From a virus: a stretch of 55,572 nucleotides of DNA. Both the position numbers and the translations under genes were made by a program. Shown here in pieces: positions 32,901 through 39,740 of the stretch (the stretch's first letter is position 1; every line of letters begins with the position of its first letter). The stretch spans positions 1-55,572 of IMG/VR virus record IMGVR_UViG_3300043413_000016. One strand, given 5' to 3'. A model generated the notes under the pieces. That model saw only the letters and a list, made by a program, of their open reading frames with translations. It searched no databases and was not told the DNA's origin.

Positions 32901-33260
32901 CACGCCAGCGCCTTCGGCCTCCTGCAGGATGCGGCTGATTTCGGCGCGGTCACGCTTGGCGCCAGCGCTCTGCAGGCCGCCGATGAACTCTTCCACCGTG
33001 CGCAGGCCGCCTGACACCGGGTTGTCGGCGCCTGCCACGTCGGTCAGCATGCGCACGCCTTGGACGGCGCCCTGGCCAAACCCCAGCGCCAGATTGCCGG
33101 CTTGGGGCAGCCAGCCTTCTTTTGGGGGCTTGTAGCCCATGTGGGCTATCACGTCTTGCGGGTCAACGCCCTGCACTTCAGCGACTCGCTGAATCAGCGC
33201 GTCGTCATCCAGGGCCCGCAGGCTGGGGAACTTGTTGCGGTAGTCGTTGATGCTTGGCAT
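23988..33260 (-). CDS. giant polyvalent internal virion protein, 3,090 aa
   Basis: Very large protein, probably carried in the virion and injected. ATG 33260 follows GGAGG. Residues 60-330 are Ala/Gly-rich with hydrophobic helices that could line a membrane channel. A long low-complexity linker (340-960) follows. Later come an LPD-type region with KETFGLRGVEFGNW and HEWFHALDHYF (His near 1148), a second zincin motif HEALH (near 1569), a ParB-like segment with LTGSHRLAAAKK (near 1776), and a third, HEILHHAE (near 2022). The last 500 residues (from about 2580) look like the LPD38 domain of large polyvalent proteins. Long open frames on the other strand are shadows. Confidence 0.85.
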   Translation of the reverse strand: MPSINDYRNKFPSLRALDDDALIQRVAEVQGVDPQDVIAHMGYKPPKEGWLPQAGNLALGFGQGAVQGVRMLTDVAGADNPVSGGLRTVEEFIGGLQSAGAKRDRAEISRILQEAEGAGVLNQVIAGVRAFGVAPGQMIAQAAGTMAPTVAAAMVPGGQALLAGRLAPAAVGAAQGVGNIKGNIYEEVGRGLTEAGATPEEAAQVAAQAQSYTGPNTGQIALGGALGALAGGSGVERVAQSLMQGARNAAPGAARRIIGGAAAEAGPEALQGGQEKFATNTALANEGFNVDPMAGVYSSATMEGMAGGLMGGALGIAKPRTQVEQAAQADQGMQELQTATTPDEAVAAAMKATSVPLMQRAQDALRPAPDAVASAQDARRANAPILSEIRQLDPEQQSEAIRLASLGTSQTAPAHVRRSAQNQLDAMPAPVRRVPTADATEFDAVPAGEATEMAPVGEATEFKGIPAGQAAAIDAEVIEPQDLTTQDGMPYGAQSGAVVRAKREGLGIENIVKVAGGWVVRPQPTTLGPAGQQVQPNNTRGTTAADVVKPTAAPQPAEPALTGKSSSEKVTPGRTFTMDGKPYTVVSAGDGFVAIRGPEGNAQVVLSRDDRWPKVQKALTGIETGPAVGTSAQPVQKTAKTEQVAPTLRQRVDAKKAANAAPPQQAPEAARPEASPAPATAGTAGQAAAELEAEREAIMNEEGFSRAEIAAFTDDDLTDFDAPLGAVVSMEEGMRAMGFTEQEIADELAKEEARGTAKASAAEAGANGPEEAAAAAEDRGAAARADTQAEGLTLEAQDAEGLRARADREARAAADDAKEQRRLADKAKADAERDEFTLTGSDRAVDVGAAAGQGGLFDAPAAPTHQAAADKPAAGVQATIQDVGEKIGGARKDTAVSTGTTRRKSDDDRPAWARRFQVSEIVTPGGMLGEVKDAGRWIIRDTKSLDWSGQAKQVGRTTFATKEEADAFVPIAAVGLKHRPVPTSDGKYEIWRDISDRKRVKVVEQQFDTREEAMAYMAQNAVAIVETNTTFGEADLPLPPDRKRTGPARRNGDVRGEDFKETFGLRGVEFGNWNNQDERQALMNDAWDGLMDLADVMGIPPKAIGLNGDLALAFGARGHGLNSARAHYELDRAVINLTKERGAGSLAHEWFHALDHYFGRQDGKASATWVINKDGTRSLKTSSDATDDLASGGFTRNRSGVRPEVRAAYEKLLTTMTKRAETYVEDMAKVDKFTGATREELASALDSLRRDLSEQKDVRYWKRNNKPASAELLAEFDAIAKAMIDGDMLAITTDWTTVKVPSVSTPTGSKAVTRWTNDSLERLSAIYKQVRGRSGFDGTNQNGLMDRLRGNMNRYSQRLKMLAEAQSGTEKQRMVPTEFAREARELDQGRGGDYWTTPHEMAARAFQGYVKDKIATQGGTSRFLNYGPENAGILTPWGFKRPYPTGAERIAINKALDEFVGELKTRTDDAGNVALYSRTGSRAETNALKALSENDELFALPRSAADLRTALEAEFSPEAIGVLEQAGLLTIADRPGRGMPADAAGVTQNGTIGLFAANTTQGSTAVAYHEALHATLRATVGEATYTALMDRLAKIDALAKSPDSAVNRFFKQAAGRIPDDVTGEARLEELAAYSVEQYQADRERVPSTLRRWVEDLMAALRAGLAKALQAAGIGMKLRAKLLADPATLRKLARDGLQAMARQGMGQGMAPAFSRDTTRSMQPDDELEARSIIEIHPPRDRAKLATLVAGMQESGWEGRPILVWDNGNGTYALTGSHRLAAAKKADIAVPVVYVDADLFSAALEESDQTFDDVIGSGDDRVASLLREAGDTRAADLMDLEIDQPVPDSGGAKYSRALGAALTGKPPGKLTVQDLSRIGAKMAAQGYEPAEVPNLQATRKLAALVRRLEQGEISEPYFAMAVRNLALQMQDVSDTKAANRLMRDRERGADIVRERLIRARRQGDINPEAVDFALWALDKNPALAERLAISVRTPTEGGTAGDYNPAAEIVRLFKGADNVGTAVHEILHHAERMMTPEMQSAIRGEWAKALAKAIKNATPEQREALGNVTKAIAGDLEAYKALVKAIQQGPLNYDQHYQLINPSEFWAVNATRLLGNRFATKDSVWQRIGVWLDEAISKLKGLLGLRSDAPILRGLEAVMASDGSRQSDLMLTDAQKARFFDISRATGKLTAQDLLNAKGGIFSKAGETKADRVRAISEGARPFWLGAMTRDQIADMYGDEIPPVRDYDNLTRQMENERQGAAQKAEELYEEWSKIDAEVNDRLARVMLDATVAQVHPDKDDPPARATEEQRQAHAMLRAKYRMLPKDAQAMYAKVRDFHAGTLADLRKALEGRIARLIENRAERAVALADIRKRFDQYMQGGPYFPLHRFGDFLVIANRDSDGERVVAAYENAGEQAAAARALEADGFSVKLQMAKKYNRAMDGSAGKFIGDVLQVIDKMDMKEARIGASPTSMKEQLLDDLNQLFIKALPDLSYRKHFTHRKNTAGFSADVMRGFASSAFHAAGHIARLNHGDKMTFALEDAYKQIESAPEGDFTKHSQILGELAQRHDAALNPDTHPLSAAATQVGFVMYLGLSPAAGLINMLQVPMVALPYIGARYGFTRATAAMGKAYADIMGAKPNAKSGFNAAQSPKLSADERRAISTLQEEGVIDLTQAHDLASATSRDVGNQARSRASFAIARAMRIVGWTFHVPEVMNRQVTALMAYRLEMGKSANEEKAMDAAREAIKRSQFDYSASNRARYMQGNVARVVTQFKQFSQNMTYFLGRAAYQALKDESPEVRRIARNQLLSTFMVTGAMAGSLGLPGVSFFAGLVQGLVNALQGDDEEPWDWKTEYRNMLADKEWGEFMARGVPRALMPAWDISGRVSLSDLWWRDGGREGENPREAFANDMGNILGPTAGTILGWYTAADHMARGDYSKAVESVVPKFIRDPLKAVREGQEGITSYTGEPLMELTTAEIIGRFSGFAPARASEMFEGRNAVMNAKTALDERRQRLVSQMAKARIDGDMEAVDELRERIANWNRANPQMQITSTTIARSMMNRRRNTANTEQGITLPDSKDFLRERARFAEVG
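31557..31580. repeat. inverted repeat CTCACTGG/CCAGTGAG, copy 1 (inside the giant gene)
   Basis: CTCACTGG, 8 bases, CCAGTGAG. It is read in the giant protein as part of ALTGKSSSEK, in the low-complexity linker. The same element lies at 43487-43510 and 51834-51857. Confidence 0.7.
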
Positions 33261-33262
33261 GC

Positions 33263-34267
33263 TTACCTCCCGCCGTAGCCAATGCCCGACGTGTCGATTT
33301 CAGGTTGCGCGGCTGCGCGGCGTGCAAGTTCTGCTTTGGCTGCAGCCTGCTTGGCGTGGCCGTCAATGGCCGCCAGTTGGCGAAGCGTTGAAGTGCTGGC
33401 CGTTTCCATTTCGCCCTTTGGCTCTGCCTGGGCAGCCTTGCGCCTTGCCAGTTCCATCAGCGTGTTTTGCGGCTTGGCTGCCTCGGCTGGCCGGGCGTAT
33501 GGGTCTTTCACGTTCGGTTGCGAACGCGGCTTCACCGCATAGGGGTCTTCGGCCTCGCCAGCTGCACCGGCCTTGCGCTTCTCTGTGCGCTCTGTCGTGC
33601 GGGTGCCGCCACCGGGCAGCATTTCCTCTTCCTTGATCTTCACCAAGTCGTATTCGGCGTTGCCGCCCTTGCCGGCCAGCCCCAGCACGCCCAGCTTTTC
33701 GGGCTCGGTCAGCGGGCGCCCCAGGGTCTTCTCAATGGCCGAGACCTTGCTCATCAGGTCAGAGCCTGCTGACTGGCGGTTGCGTGCATTTGCCCGGCCT
33801 TGTGCGTCGGCCACGGCATAGGCGCGCTTGACCTCCAGCGGCAGCATCTTGGCGGCGCGCTCGATGCTGGCGTCGGTTTCCACGCCGGCCAGCAGTTTGG
33901 CGCGTTCGGCTTCCACGGGCATCAGGGCACGGGTAGAGTCTGCCTTGCGCTTCGTGTCGGCTGCAGCTTCTTCGTCTGCCGCTGCGCGCTTGGCACCGCG
34001 GTAGGTCTGGTCGTTCAGCCCGGCCAGTTCAGCTTGGCGCGCGGCCTCGGCCCTGGAAAGCACATCGGCCTTGGCCTGCTCGCGCAACACCGGGGCGCGC
34101 TGGTCGCTGAAGGCTGCTTCGTCCTGGCGCATCAGGCCTGCGTTCTTGCGCTGCAGGTCGGCCAGCATCTGCGCCCGCTTGGCTGCCAAGTCCTCGTCAA
34201 TGTACTTGGTCAGGATCTGGTCGCCGGCCTGGGCTGCCCCGGCCAAGGCCGCTTTGAACAGGCTCAT
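33263..34267 (-). CDS. internal virion protein, coiled-coil, 334 aa
   Basis: 334 residues. Strongly helical and charged throughout (QMLADLQRKNAGLMRQDEAAFSDQR and similar), with basic, Pro-rich C-terminal third (VKPRSQPNVKDPYARPAEAAK). No membrane span. Directly before the giant polyvalent gene, the place of internal core proteins in podovirus-like phages. Stop lies two bases from that gene. Helices with heptads fit a structural core or ejection protein. Confidence 0.65.
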   Translation of the reverse strand: MSLFKAALAGAAQAGDQILTKYIDEDLAAKRAQMLADLQRKNAGLMRQDEAAFSDQRAPVLREQAKADVLSRAEAARQAELAGLNDQTYRGAKRAAADEEAAADTKRKADSTRALMPVEAERAKLLAGVETDASIERAAKMLPLEVKRAYAVADAQGRANARNRQSAGSDLMSKVSAIEKTLGRPLTEPEKLGVLGLAGKGGNAEYDLVKIKEEEMLPGGGTRTTERTEKRKAGAAGEAEDPYAVKPRSQPNVKDPYARPAEAAKPQNTLMELARRKAAQAEPKGEMETASTSTLRQLAAIDGHAKQAAAKAELARRAAAQPEIDTSGIGYGGR

Positions 34268-34830
34268 CAGTCGTCCTCCGCTTCAGGCGGTTCGTCATCT
34301 TCTGCATCTTCTTCTGGCTGTCCGGGCAGTTCCTCGCCGGGTTCTTCTTCCGCAGGCATGCCATCACCCACGGACTGACCACCCACGCGCTTCTGCGCCT
34401 CTTGCATGATCTGCTCATCCGTGGCGCCCATCTTCTTGGCAAGGATGGTCAGCGCCACCCGCATGCCTTCGTCAAAGTCTTCCTGCGTCACCTTGATGCC
34501 GGCCGCTTGCAGCGTGTCGGCCGACTCGATCAGCAGGCCACCAGCTGCGGGGAACAGGGCTTCCACCGGGATGCCGTTGGGGGCCTGCTGGTCCAGCGTC
34601 AGCACCAAGCCGGCCACGTTCTGGCCCAGCTTCATACCTACCGGCTGGTCAGCCTGCACGGCGGCCATGACCTCTTCTCGCATTTCGGGGCTGTACATCA
34701 CCTTCATCCCAGCAGCCACCACGCGCGCAACCGCGTCCTCCTGGCCCTTGGGGATGAAGGCCTTGACGTTGGGCCGCTTGAACGATGGCGCGGCGGTCTT
34801 GGCCGCCTGCATCAAGGAGGGTTGTTCCAC
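34267..34830 (-). CDS. hypothetical virion protein with acidic tail, 187 aa
   Basis: 187 residues from GTG 34830, with GGGAG seven bases upstream. The folded part covers residues 20-140 (IPKGQEDAVARVVAAGMKVMYSPEM, LIESADTLQAAGIKV), then a strongly acidic tail (EEEPGEELPGQPEEDAEDD). Position in the internal-protein cluster suggests a virion core or scaffold component. Similar proteins in related phages have no known function, as far as I recall. Confidence 0.6.
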   Translation of the reverse strand: MEQPSLMQAAKTAAPSFKRPNVKAFIPKGQEDAVARVVAAGMKVMYSPEMREEVMAAVQADQPVGMKLGQNVAGLVLTLDQQAPNGIPVEALFPAAGGLLIESADTLQAAGIKVTQEDFDEGMRVALTILAKKMGATDEQIMQEAQKRVGGQSVGDGMPAEEEPGEELPGQPEEDAEDDEPPEAEDD

Positions 34831-34833
34831 TGG

Positions 34834-35679
34834 TCATCTCCCGGCAGGCTGTTGGTACTTCAGGCGAATGGGTGAATTGGCGTTCTGCCGTGCGCGCTCC
34901 ATCAGGCTCTTCTGGTAGTCAATTGCCTGCTGCTGCGGGCCGTATGCGCCCTGGATGGCGCCCATGGCAATCTTGGTCAGTTCCGGGTTCTTCTGCACGA
35001 AGTTGCCCGCCTTGCCCAGTAGGCTGCCCGCGCCGTCCCAGGCTTGGCCCATCAGGCTGCTGCCTTTCTTGATGGCGCTGTCCATCCACTGCGCCAGATC
35101 TTGCTGGGTCATCGTGGACGCGGCCTGATTCAGCGGTCCCTGTGTCGGTTGCACCGGCTGCGTGCTGAACTGCTCCAGCAGGCTCGGCTGGTTGCCTGTC
35201 AGGGTCTCGGCAATGCCTGCACTCGGACTGGCCTGCTGCGCGGCCGCTGCCCGCTCAATGGCTTGCGGCCCCATGCGCGGCGGTTGCACTGCTTCAGATG
35301 CACCAAGTGTCGGTTGCCCCAGGTCTGTGCCCACGGAACCAATGGGACGGCCGGCCGCTTCCAGTGCGGTGGCCTCGCTCACAGCGCTGGCCGAGTCACT
35401 GGCAAGGTCCATCTGGTTGGTGTAGTCGCCTGCCGTGGCGGCAGTGTCGATGCCCGCTGTGCTGGACCAGAAGCCAAGCGCACTAGACAGGCCACCAAGC
35501 GCTCCAAGCGTAGAACCTAGCTTCTGCGCATCCTTGTCGTTTGCCAGCAGGCCAACAGCGGCAAACATTCCGCCCATGGCCGTGAGTGCGCCAGCAACGG
35601 TGAACGTGCCGGCTGCAATGGCGGCGCTGACCGCGACTGCGCCGCTGTAGGCGGCAATTACGGGAATTACGACGGCCAT
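34834..35679 (-). CDS. internal virion / membrane-active protein, 281 aa
   Basis: 281 residues from ATG 35679; an upstream extension of the frame is a shadow. The first 60 residues are hydrophobic (VVIPVIAAYSGAVAVSAAIAAGTFTVAGALTAMGG, then MFAAVGLL), likely one or two membrane spans, and the rest is helical with Gln/Ala-rich segments. It fits small ejection proteins that insert in the host envelope. It is followed by the other internal-protein genes. Confidence 0.6.
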   Translation of the reverse strand: MAVVIPVIAAYSGAVAVSAAIAAGTFTVAGALTAMGGMFAAVGLLANDKDAQKLGSTLGALGGLSSALGFWSSTAGIDTAATAGDYTNQMDLASDSASAVSEATALEAAGRPIGSVGTDLGQPTLGASEAVQPPRMGPQAIERAAAAQQASPSAGIAETLTGNQPSLLEQFSTQPVQPTQGPLNQAASTMTQQDLAQWMDSAIKKGSSLMGQAWDGAGSLLGKAGNFVQKNPELTKIAMGAIQGAYGPQQQAIDYQKSLMERARQNANSPIRLKYQQPAGR

Positions 35680-35689
35680 GTGATGCTTT

Positions 35690-36142
35690 CTAGGCGTACG
35701 TGGCGCCCTTGTTGTAGACACAGGTGGTGACCTGCTGCGTGAACCCGTACCGCGCCAGCAGGCGCAGCGCGCGCGGGTCGGCATGGAATTCCTGCGGAAA
35801 CTGCACCCGCCGAATGCGCATGTCGCCTTCAGCCCAGGCCCGCAGAGCTGCAATCAGCTTGCGGCCAACCCCAGGCGCCACCGATCTGCACATCACCACA
35901 TGGGCCTCAAAGCGCTCGAAAAACAGCATGTCCGACACGGCCGCAGCCAGCGCCGCAACAACCCGGCCGCCTTCAACGGCAATCTGGTGGAAGTCGGTCT
36001 GCGATGCGCCAAAATGCTGCACCACATGCTCGACCTTTGCGCGCTGCAGCCGAAGGCTCGGGTACAGGTCGCAGCGCATGCCTTCAATGGCAAAGTCTGC
36101 AACCTGCTGGTAGTCGTCGGGAGTCATGCGCCGCAGTTCCAC
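35690..36142 (-). CDS. GNAT-family acetyltransferase, 150 aa
   Basis: 150 residues with the GNAT fold: RRMTPDDYQQVADFAIEG at the start, a strand pattern in the middle, and a VAPGVGRKLIAALRAWAEG segment (about 88-106) that fits the acetyl-CoA loop R/QxxGxG/A in the V-GRKL form. The end (LRLLARYGFTQQV) is also typical. Start GTG 36142; ATG 36127 is possible. In some phages such a gene in the virion block modifies a host or virion protein. The substrate is not visible. Confidence 0.75.
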   Translation of the reverse strand: MELRRMTPDDYQQVADFAIEGMRCDLYPSLRLQRAKVEHVVQHFGASQTDFHQIAVEGGRVVAALAAAVSDMLFFERFEAHVVMCRSVAPGVGRKLIAALRAWAEGDMRIRRVQFPQEFHADPRALRLLARYGFTQQVTTCVYNKGATYA

Positions 36143-36182
36143 TCGGGTATTGTCCGAGGCGGCGTTCAGCCAAATGTGGGCG

Positions 36183-37040
36183 CTATGTGCCGTTCACCTG
36201 CCAATCTGGCGGGCCGCCAGGAGTGCCCGGGGCGGGCTCCTGGCTTGGCGGCGCGGCATCAGCGCCCGGAGTCTGCGGCGCCGGTTGAACGCCAAACGAA
36301 AGCAAGTCGCTCACGTCAATGGCACCGCCCGTCAGCTTCTTCCAGAAGTTGCTGTAGCTCTGGAACGACTGCAGGTTGTTGTTGATGAGTGCCGCCTTGG
36401 TGGTTTCGTCAAGGTTCGGGTCCGTCTGGATGGCCGCAATGCCCTGCATCGTCGTGCCCCAGGCGTTGCTGATGTTGGCGCTGTCCTGGATCTCGTTCTT
36501 GTACTTGGCCTCAATCTCGGCCAGCTTGATCCTGCTGTCCACGTCCATCTTGGCCAGGGCGGCCTTCTGGCCCAGCTCGGCGTCAAACATACGCGCGTTG
36601 TCTGCGCGCGTGGCATCGAACTGTCGCGCCTGCTCGGCCAGGTTCTGGCTGAACTGGCCCTGGTTCACGTCCAATTCCAGCCCGCGGGTGTTGGCCGCGA
36701 TGTTGTTGTTGGCGTTCTGGATGTTGGCCGTGTTCTTGGCTTGCTGGTTGGCCAGGTTCTGCTGCTGGAACAACTGAGCATCGGCCGACGCGATAGGCGT
36801 TGCCGTCTCAATCACGGCCTGCTCGCCGGCTTGCACGCCCAGGCTGGAGTTGAGCAACCCACGGTTTGACGATGCCTGCGCGGCCTTGGTGCGCGCGGTC
36901 TGCATCAGCGGTGATGCACTGTTGGTGATGCTGTTCACGCGGCCAGCAACGCCCTTCGACTCGTCAAACTGCTGAACGTCGGGCTGGATGGTGTTCTTCT
37001 TGGCAACGTCATCAAGCGCGTTTTGGAACAAGGTGGCCAT
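36183..37040 (-). CDS. internal virion protein, helical, 285 aa
   Basis: 285 residues, ATG 37040. A Gln/Asn/Ala-rich helical core (NLANQQAKNTANIQNANNN and RMFDAELGQKAALAKMDVDSRIKLAEIEA), then a Pro-rich C-terminus (APQTPGADAAPPSQEPAPGTPG). No membrane span or enzyme motif. The repeated coiled-coil features and place after the tail genes suggest an internal core or ejection component. Confidence 0.6.
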   Translation of the reverse strand: MATLFQNALDDVAKKNTIQPDVQQFDESKGVAGRVNSITNSASPLMQTARTKAAQASSNRGLLNSSLGVQAGEQAVIETATPIASADAQLFQQQNLANQQAKNTANIQNANNNIAANTRGLELDVNQGQFSQNLAEQARQFDATRADNARMFDAELGQKAALAKMDVDSRIKLAEIEAKYKNEIQDSANISNAWGTTMQGIAAIQTDPNLDETTKAALINNNLQSFQSYSNFWKKLTGGAIDVSDLLSFGVQPAPQTPGADAAPPSQEPAPGTPGGPPDWQVNGT

Positions 37041-37061
37041 GGTGGTCTTTCGGTGGGTTGG

Positions 37062-39098
37062 TCAGGCGACCATGATGTCGTCAAGGCCGATCACATCGCG
37101 CGGCGAAACCACGTGGCTCACCGGGTTGGTGTAGGAGTTTTCTGTCAAGTCTGTGTAGTAGACCGGCTGTATCACAACACTGGTGAACGGCAATTCGTTG
37201 GTCACGCCCCAGAATCGCAGCAGGCTATCTGGCGATGGCAGCGCGGTTGCTTTCGGCAGGTAGTACGACACACCGGAGCCATCAGCACGCCGCAGCGTCA
37301 CCCGCAGCGTGGCGTTCTGGTTGCCAAGGTCTGTGACATAGAAGCCCAGGTTCGTGCGCGCGGCCGGCAGCACAATGGTCAACTCGTCGTTCAACTCGTA
37401 CCACTTGGAACCGCCTGCAGTCGTGTTCCAGCGAAGCGACCCAGCGCTGTTGTCGATGGTGTCAATGCTCACGTCCGCCGCGTGCGTCACCGTGTACTGA
37501 ACAGGCAGGAACGTTGCGTTGAAACTGGTTGCGCCGTTCGAGAATGCCATCGGCGTGCTGAGAGTCACCAGTCCAAGCGATGCCGCCTCGAAGTCGCACA
37601 CAAACGGCGTACCTGCCGTTGCAACCCAGGAATTGCGCGCTGTCTGTGCCGCGCCGGTCACCGTCTTGGCTGCATCGCCAGCAGTGTTGGCGCCGTAGAA
37701 CACGGTCGGGCTTGCTGACGGCGTGCAGGTCACAACCTCGCCCACTACAAAATCGTCGAAGCCCACAAAGTCCCGCTGTGACGGGTTGGTGCTGTACTGC
37801 CTGACGTGGGCCTCAATGCGGTTGAATGGCAGGTTGCCGTTGGCGTACCCCATCCACATGGCCTCTGACGTGCGTGGCTTGTCCGCTGAAATGGTCGGCG
37901 GCGCAACAACTCGCACCAGCGACGATCCGTTGAACAGGCGAAACTCCACTTCGCCTTCTCGCACGTCGCCCAGGTCCATGATGTAGCAACCAAAGGCCGT
38001 GCGCGCGGCAGTGAGGGTGATAGCCCATCCGCTTGACGTTTCCAGCCAGTTGCCAGACACGTTGGCCGATGCGTTGAAGCGCCCGTTGCCGGGCTGCGTC
38101 AAGTTGTTTGCGAAATACAGCGTCGAACTCGCGCCCAGGCCGAAGCGCTCTATGGTGCCGAAGCCTGACCACATAGATACCGTCGTCGTAATGTTGGACG
38201 TTGAGGCCGCAACATGGTCCATGTTTGCAGCAAGCGACGACTGCAATCCAGACACAAACGTGGTCTTTGCAGTCACTGCCGGGCCGCTTTGTGGCATGCC
38301 ATCGTCCAGTGGCGTGCCGCCAAAGCTCTGCGCCTGCTTGACCATGACCACAAGCTCGCCGCAGTTGGGCTGCGCGGTTGGCGACGGGGTGCACACCTCA
38401 TGCGTGCCAATGGTGAAATCGTCAAAGCCTACGTAGTCGTAGTCCGCGGAATCAGCAGCTGACTGCGTGATGATGAAGCGAACCAAGTTGAATGGAACAG
38501 CGGTGTTCTCGTAGCCCACCCACATGGCTTCATCTGAACTGGGCGAATCAGGTGGATTGTGTGGAACCGTCACCCGCTCAAGAAGCGTAGCCCCGCTGTA
38601 ATACTCAATCGTTAGGGTAGCCCCTTCGTCAAACGTTCCGTGGTCTCCAAGATCCATGACGTAGAAGCCAAACGCCGTCTTTGGTGGGCTCAACGTAACG
38701 TCAAATGAAGAATCTGACTCCAGCCAGTTTCCTGCGCCTGCAGAGCTCGTGTTGAATCGTCCATTCAGCCCGGACGTGGTGATGGTTGCGTCCACCACCT
38801 GAGTAACAGCAAACGGGTCAAGCGCAACAAGAGAACCCGCCCCACCAAACAGCGGGAGCGGGGTCCCGCCGCTGTAGTAGACGCTCGTGGACGGCGCTAC
38901 ACCCTGCAAGTTGTCTGTTTGACTTGAAAGCAGGCCAGCCAGCCATTCGTTTCGAGCGACGGCTGCGGCACCAGCCTGAAACATCCCCGAAGGCCCTGGC
39001 GGGTTGCCTTTCGGCTGCTGGACCATGACCACGCGCTCATAGCAAAAGAACGGCGCGGCAGCAACGGCCCCATACATCGGCTGCATGCTCGCACTCAT
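37062..39098 (-). CDS. virion protein with three repeated beta domains, 678 aa
   Basis: ATG 39098 overlaps the next gene's stop as ATGA. The protein consists of three copies of a roughly 220-residue module. Each has a GRFN/SLRW strand with NW or KWYE, then an FGFYVMDLGD motif (about residues 146, 371 and 588), and each ends in a YVGFDDF/VIGLDDI strand. The fold is probably a jelly-roll. The first two copies are followed by CTPS. It may be a tail appendage or surface adhesin. No enzyme motif is seen. Confidence 0.7.
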   Translation of the reverse strand: MSASMQPMYGAVAAAPFFCYERVVMVQQPKGNPPGPSGMFQAGAAAVARNEWLAGLLSSQTDNLQGVAPSTSVYYSGGTPLPLFGGAGSLVALDPFAVTQVVDATITTSGLNGRFNTSSAGAGNWLESDSSFDVTLSPPKTAFGFYVMDLGDHGTFDEGATLTIEYYSGATLLERVTVPHNPPDSPSSDEAMWVGYENTAVPFNLVRFIITQSAADSADYDYVGFDDFTIGTHEVCTPSPTAQPNCGELVVMVKQAQSFGGTPLDDGMPQSGPAVTAKTTFVSGLQSSLAANMDHVAASTSNITTTVSMWSGFGTIERFGLGASSTLYFANNLTQPGNGRFNASANVSGNWLETSSGWAITLTAARTAFGCYIMDLGDVREGEVEFRLFNGSSLVRVVAPPTISADKPRTSEAMWMGYANGNLPFNRIEAHVRQYSTNPSQRDFVGFDDFVVGEVVTCTPSASPTVFYGANTAGDAAKTVTGAAQTARNSWVATAGTPFVCDFEAASLGLVTLSTPMAFSNGATSFNATFLPVQYTVTHAADVSIDTIDNSAGSLRWNTTAGGSKWYELNDELTIVLPAARTNLGFYVTDLGNQNATLRVTLRRADGSGVSYYLPKATALPSPDSLLRFWGVTNELPFTSVVIQPVYYTDLTENSYTNPVSHVVSPRDVIGLDDIMVA

Positions 39099-39739
39099 GT
39101 GCCGGTGATCCCCGCACCTGAAACAGACCAGCGGTTGGTGCCAGGGATGCGAATCACCGTGCATCCGCCGCCTGCCGCGATGGTGATGCTGGAAACCGTG
39201 CCTGTGCCCAGCAGTAGGAAGTTGCCACTGGTGGCGGTCAGCGTGATGGCGCCTGCGCCCACCTCGTTGATGAAGGTGATGGCTGCGCCCATGCGGTAGC
39301 TCAGGTTGCCAAGCACCCAGGCCCGCGCCGTGGTGTCGCTTGCCGGGTGCACTTTGCTGCGGTTGGCGTCACCCAGCACCGTGGTGTAGGCGCTGCTGAT
39401 GGTGGCCTGCTCGATGTTCATGAAGCCAACCGGCTCGCCAGTCGAATACTCAGCAGTGCCTGGAAGCACCAGCGTGCTCGACAGGCTGACCGTGGCCACG
39501 TCACGCGCGCCGGCCGTGTTCGTGCTGACGTTGATCTGGTTGGCCGTGCCAGCCACATCCAGGGGGTCATGGAACGCCGCCGCTTGCAGGTCCGTGATGT
39601 TGGTCTCGATCACGTCCAAGTCGTCGCGGATGCGGTCGAAGCCGTCTTCAATGGCTGCGAACTGGGTTTCCAGCATGCGCGCCCGCGCCAGGTTGCCGGC
39701 AATGCTGGTGAAGGTCTCGTTGTAGTAGATGTTGGGCAT
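39095..39739 (-). CDS. tail fibre-like protein, 214 aa
   Basis: 214 residues from ATG 39739 (an upstream extension is a shadow). A helical N-terminal part (NLARARMLETQFAAIEDGFDRIRDDLDVIE) is followed by a beta-rich C-terminal part (TLVLPGTAEYSTGEPVGFMNIEQ, GTNRWSVSGAGITGT) with features of phage tail fibre or collar tips. It lies between the adhesin-like gene and the tail hub gene. Confidence 0.65.
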   Translation of the reverse strand: MPNIYYNETFTSIAGNLARARMLETQFAAIEDGFDRIRDDLDVIETNITDLQAAAFHDPLDVAGTANQINVSTNTAGARDVATVSLSSTLVLPGTAEYSTGEPVGFMNIEQATISSAYTTVLGDANRSKVHPASDTTARAWVLGNLSYRMGAAITFINEVGAGAITLTATSGNFLLLGTGTVSSITIAAGGGCTVIRIPGTNRWSVSGAGITGT

Positions 39740-39740
39740 G

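Noticed and set aside
23982-33278. Many long plus-strand open frames opposite the giant gene, up to about 264 codons
   Set aside because: They are stop-free because of GC-rich codon use on the other strand, have no ribosome-binding sites or family features, and the minus frame is continuous for 3,090 codons.
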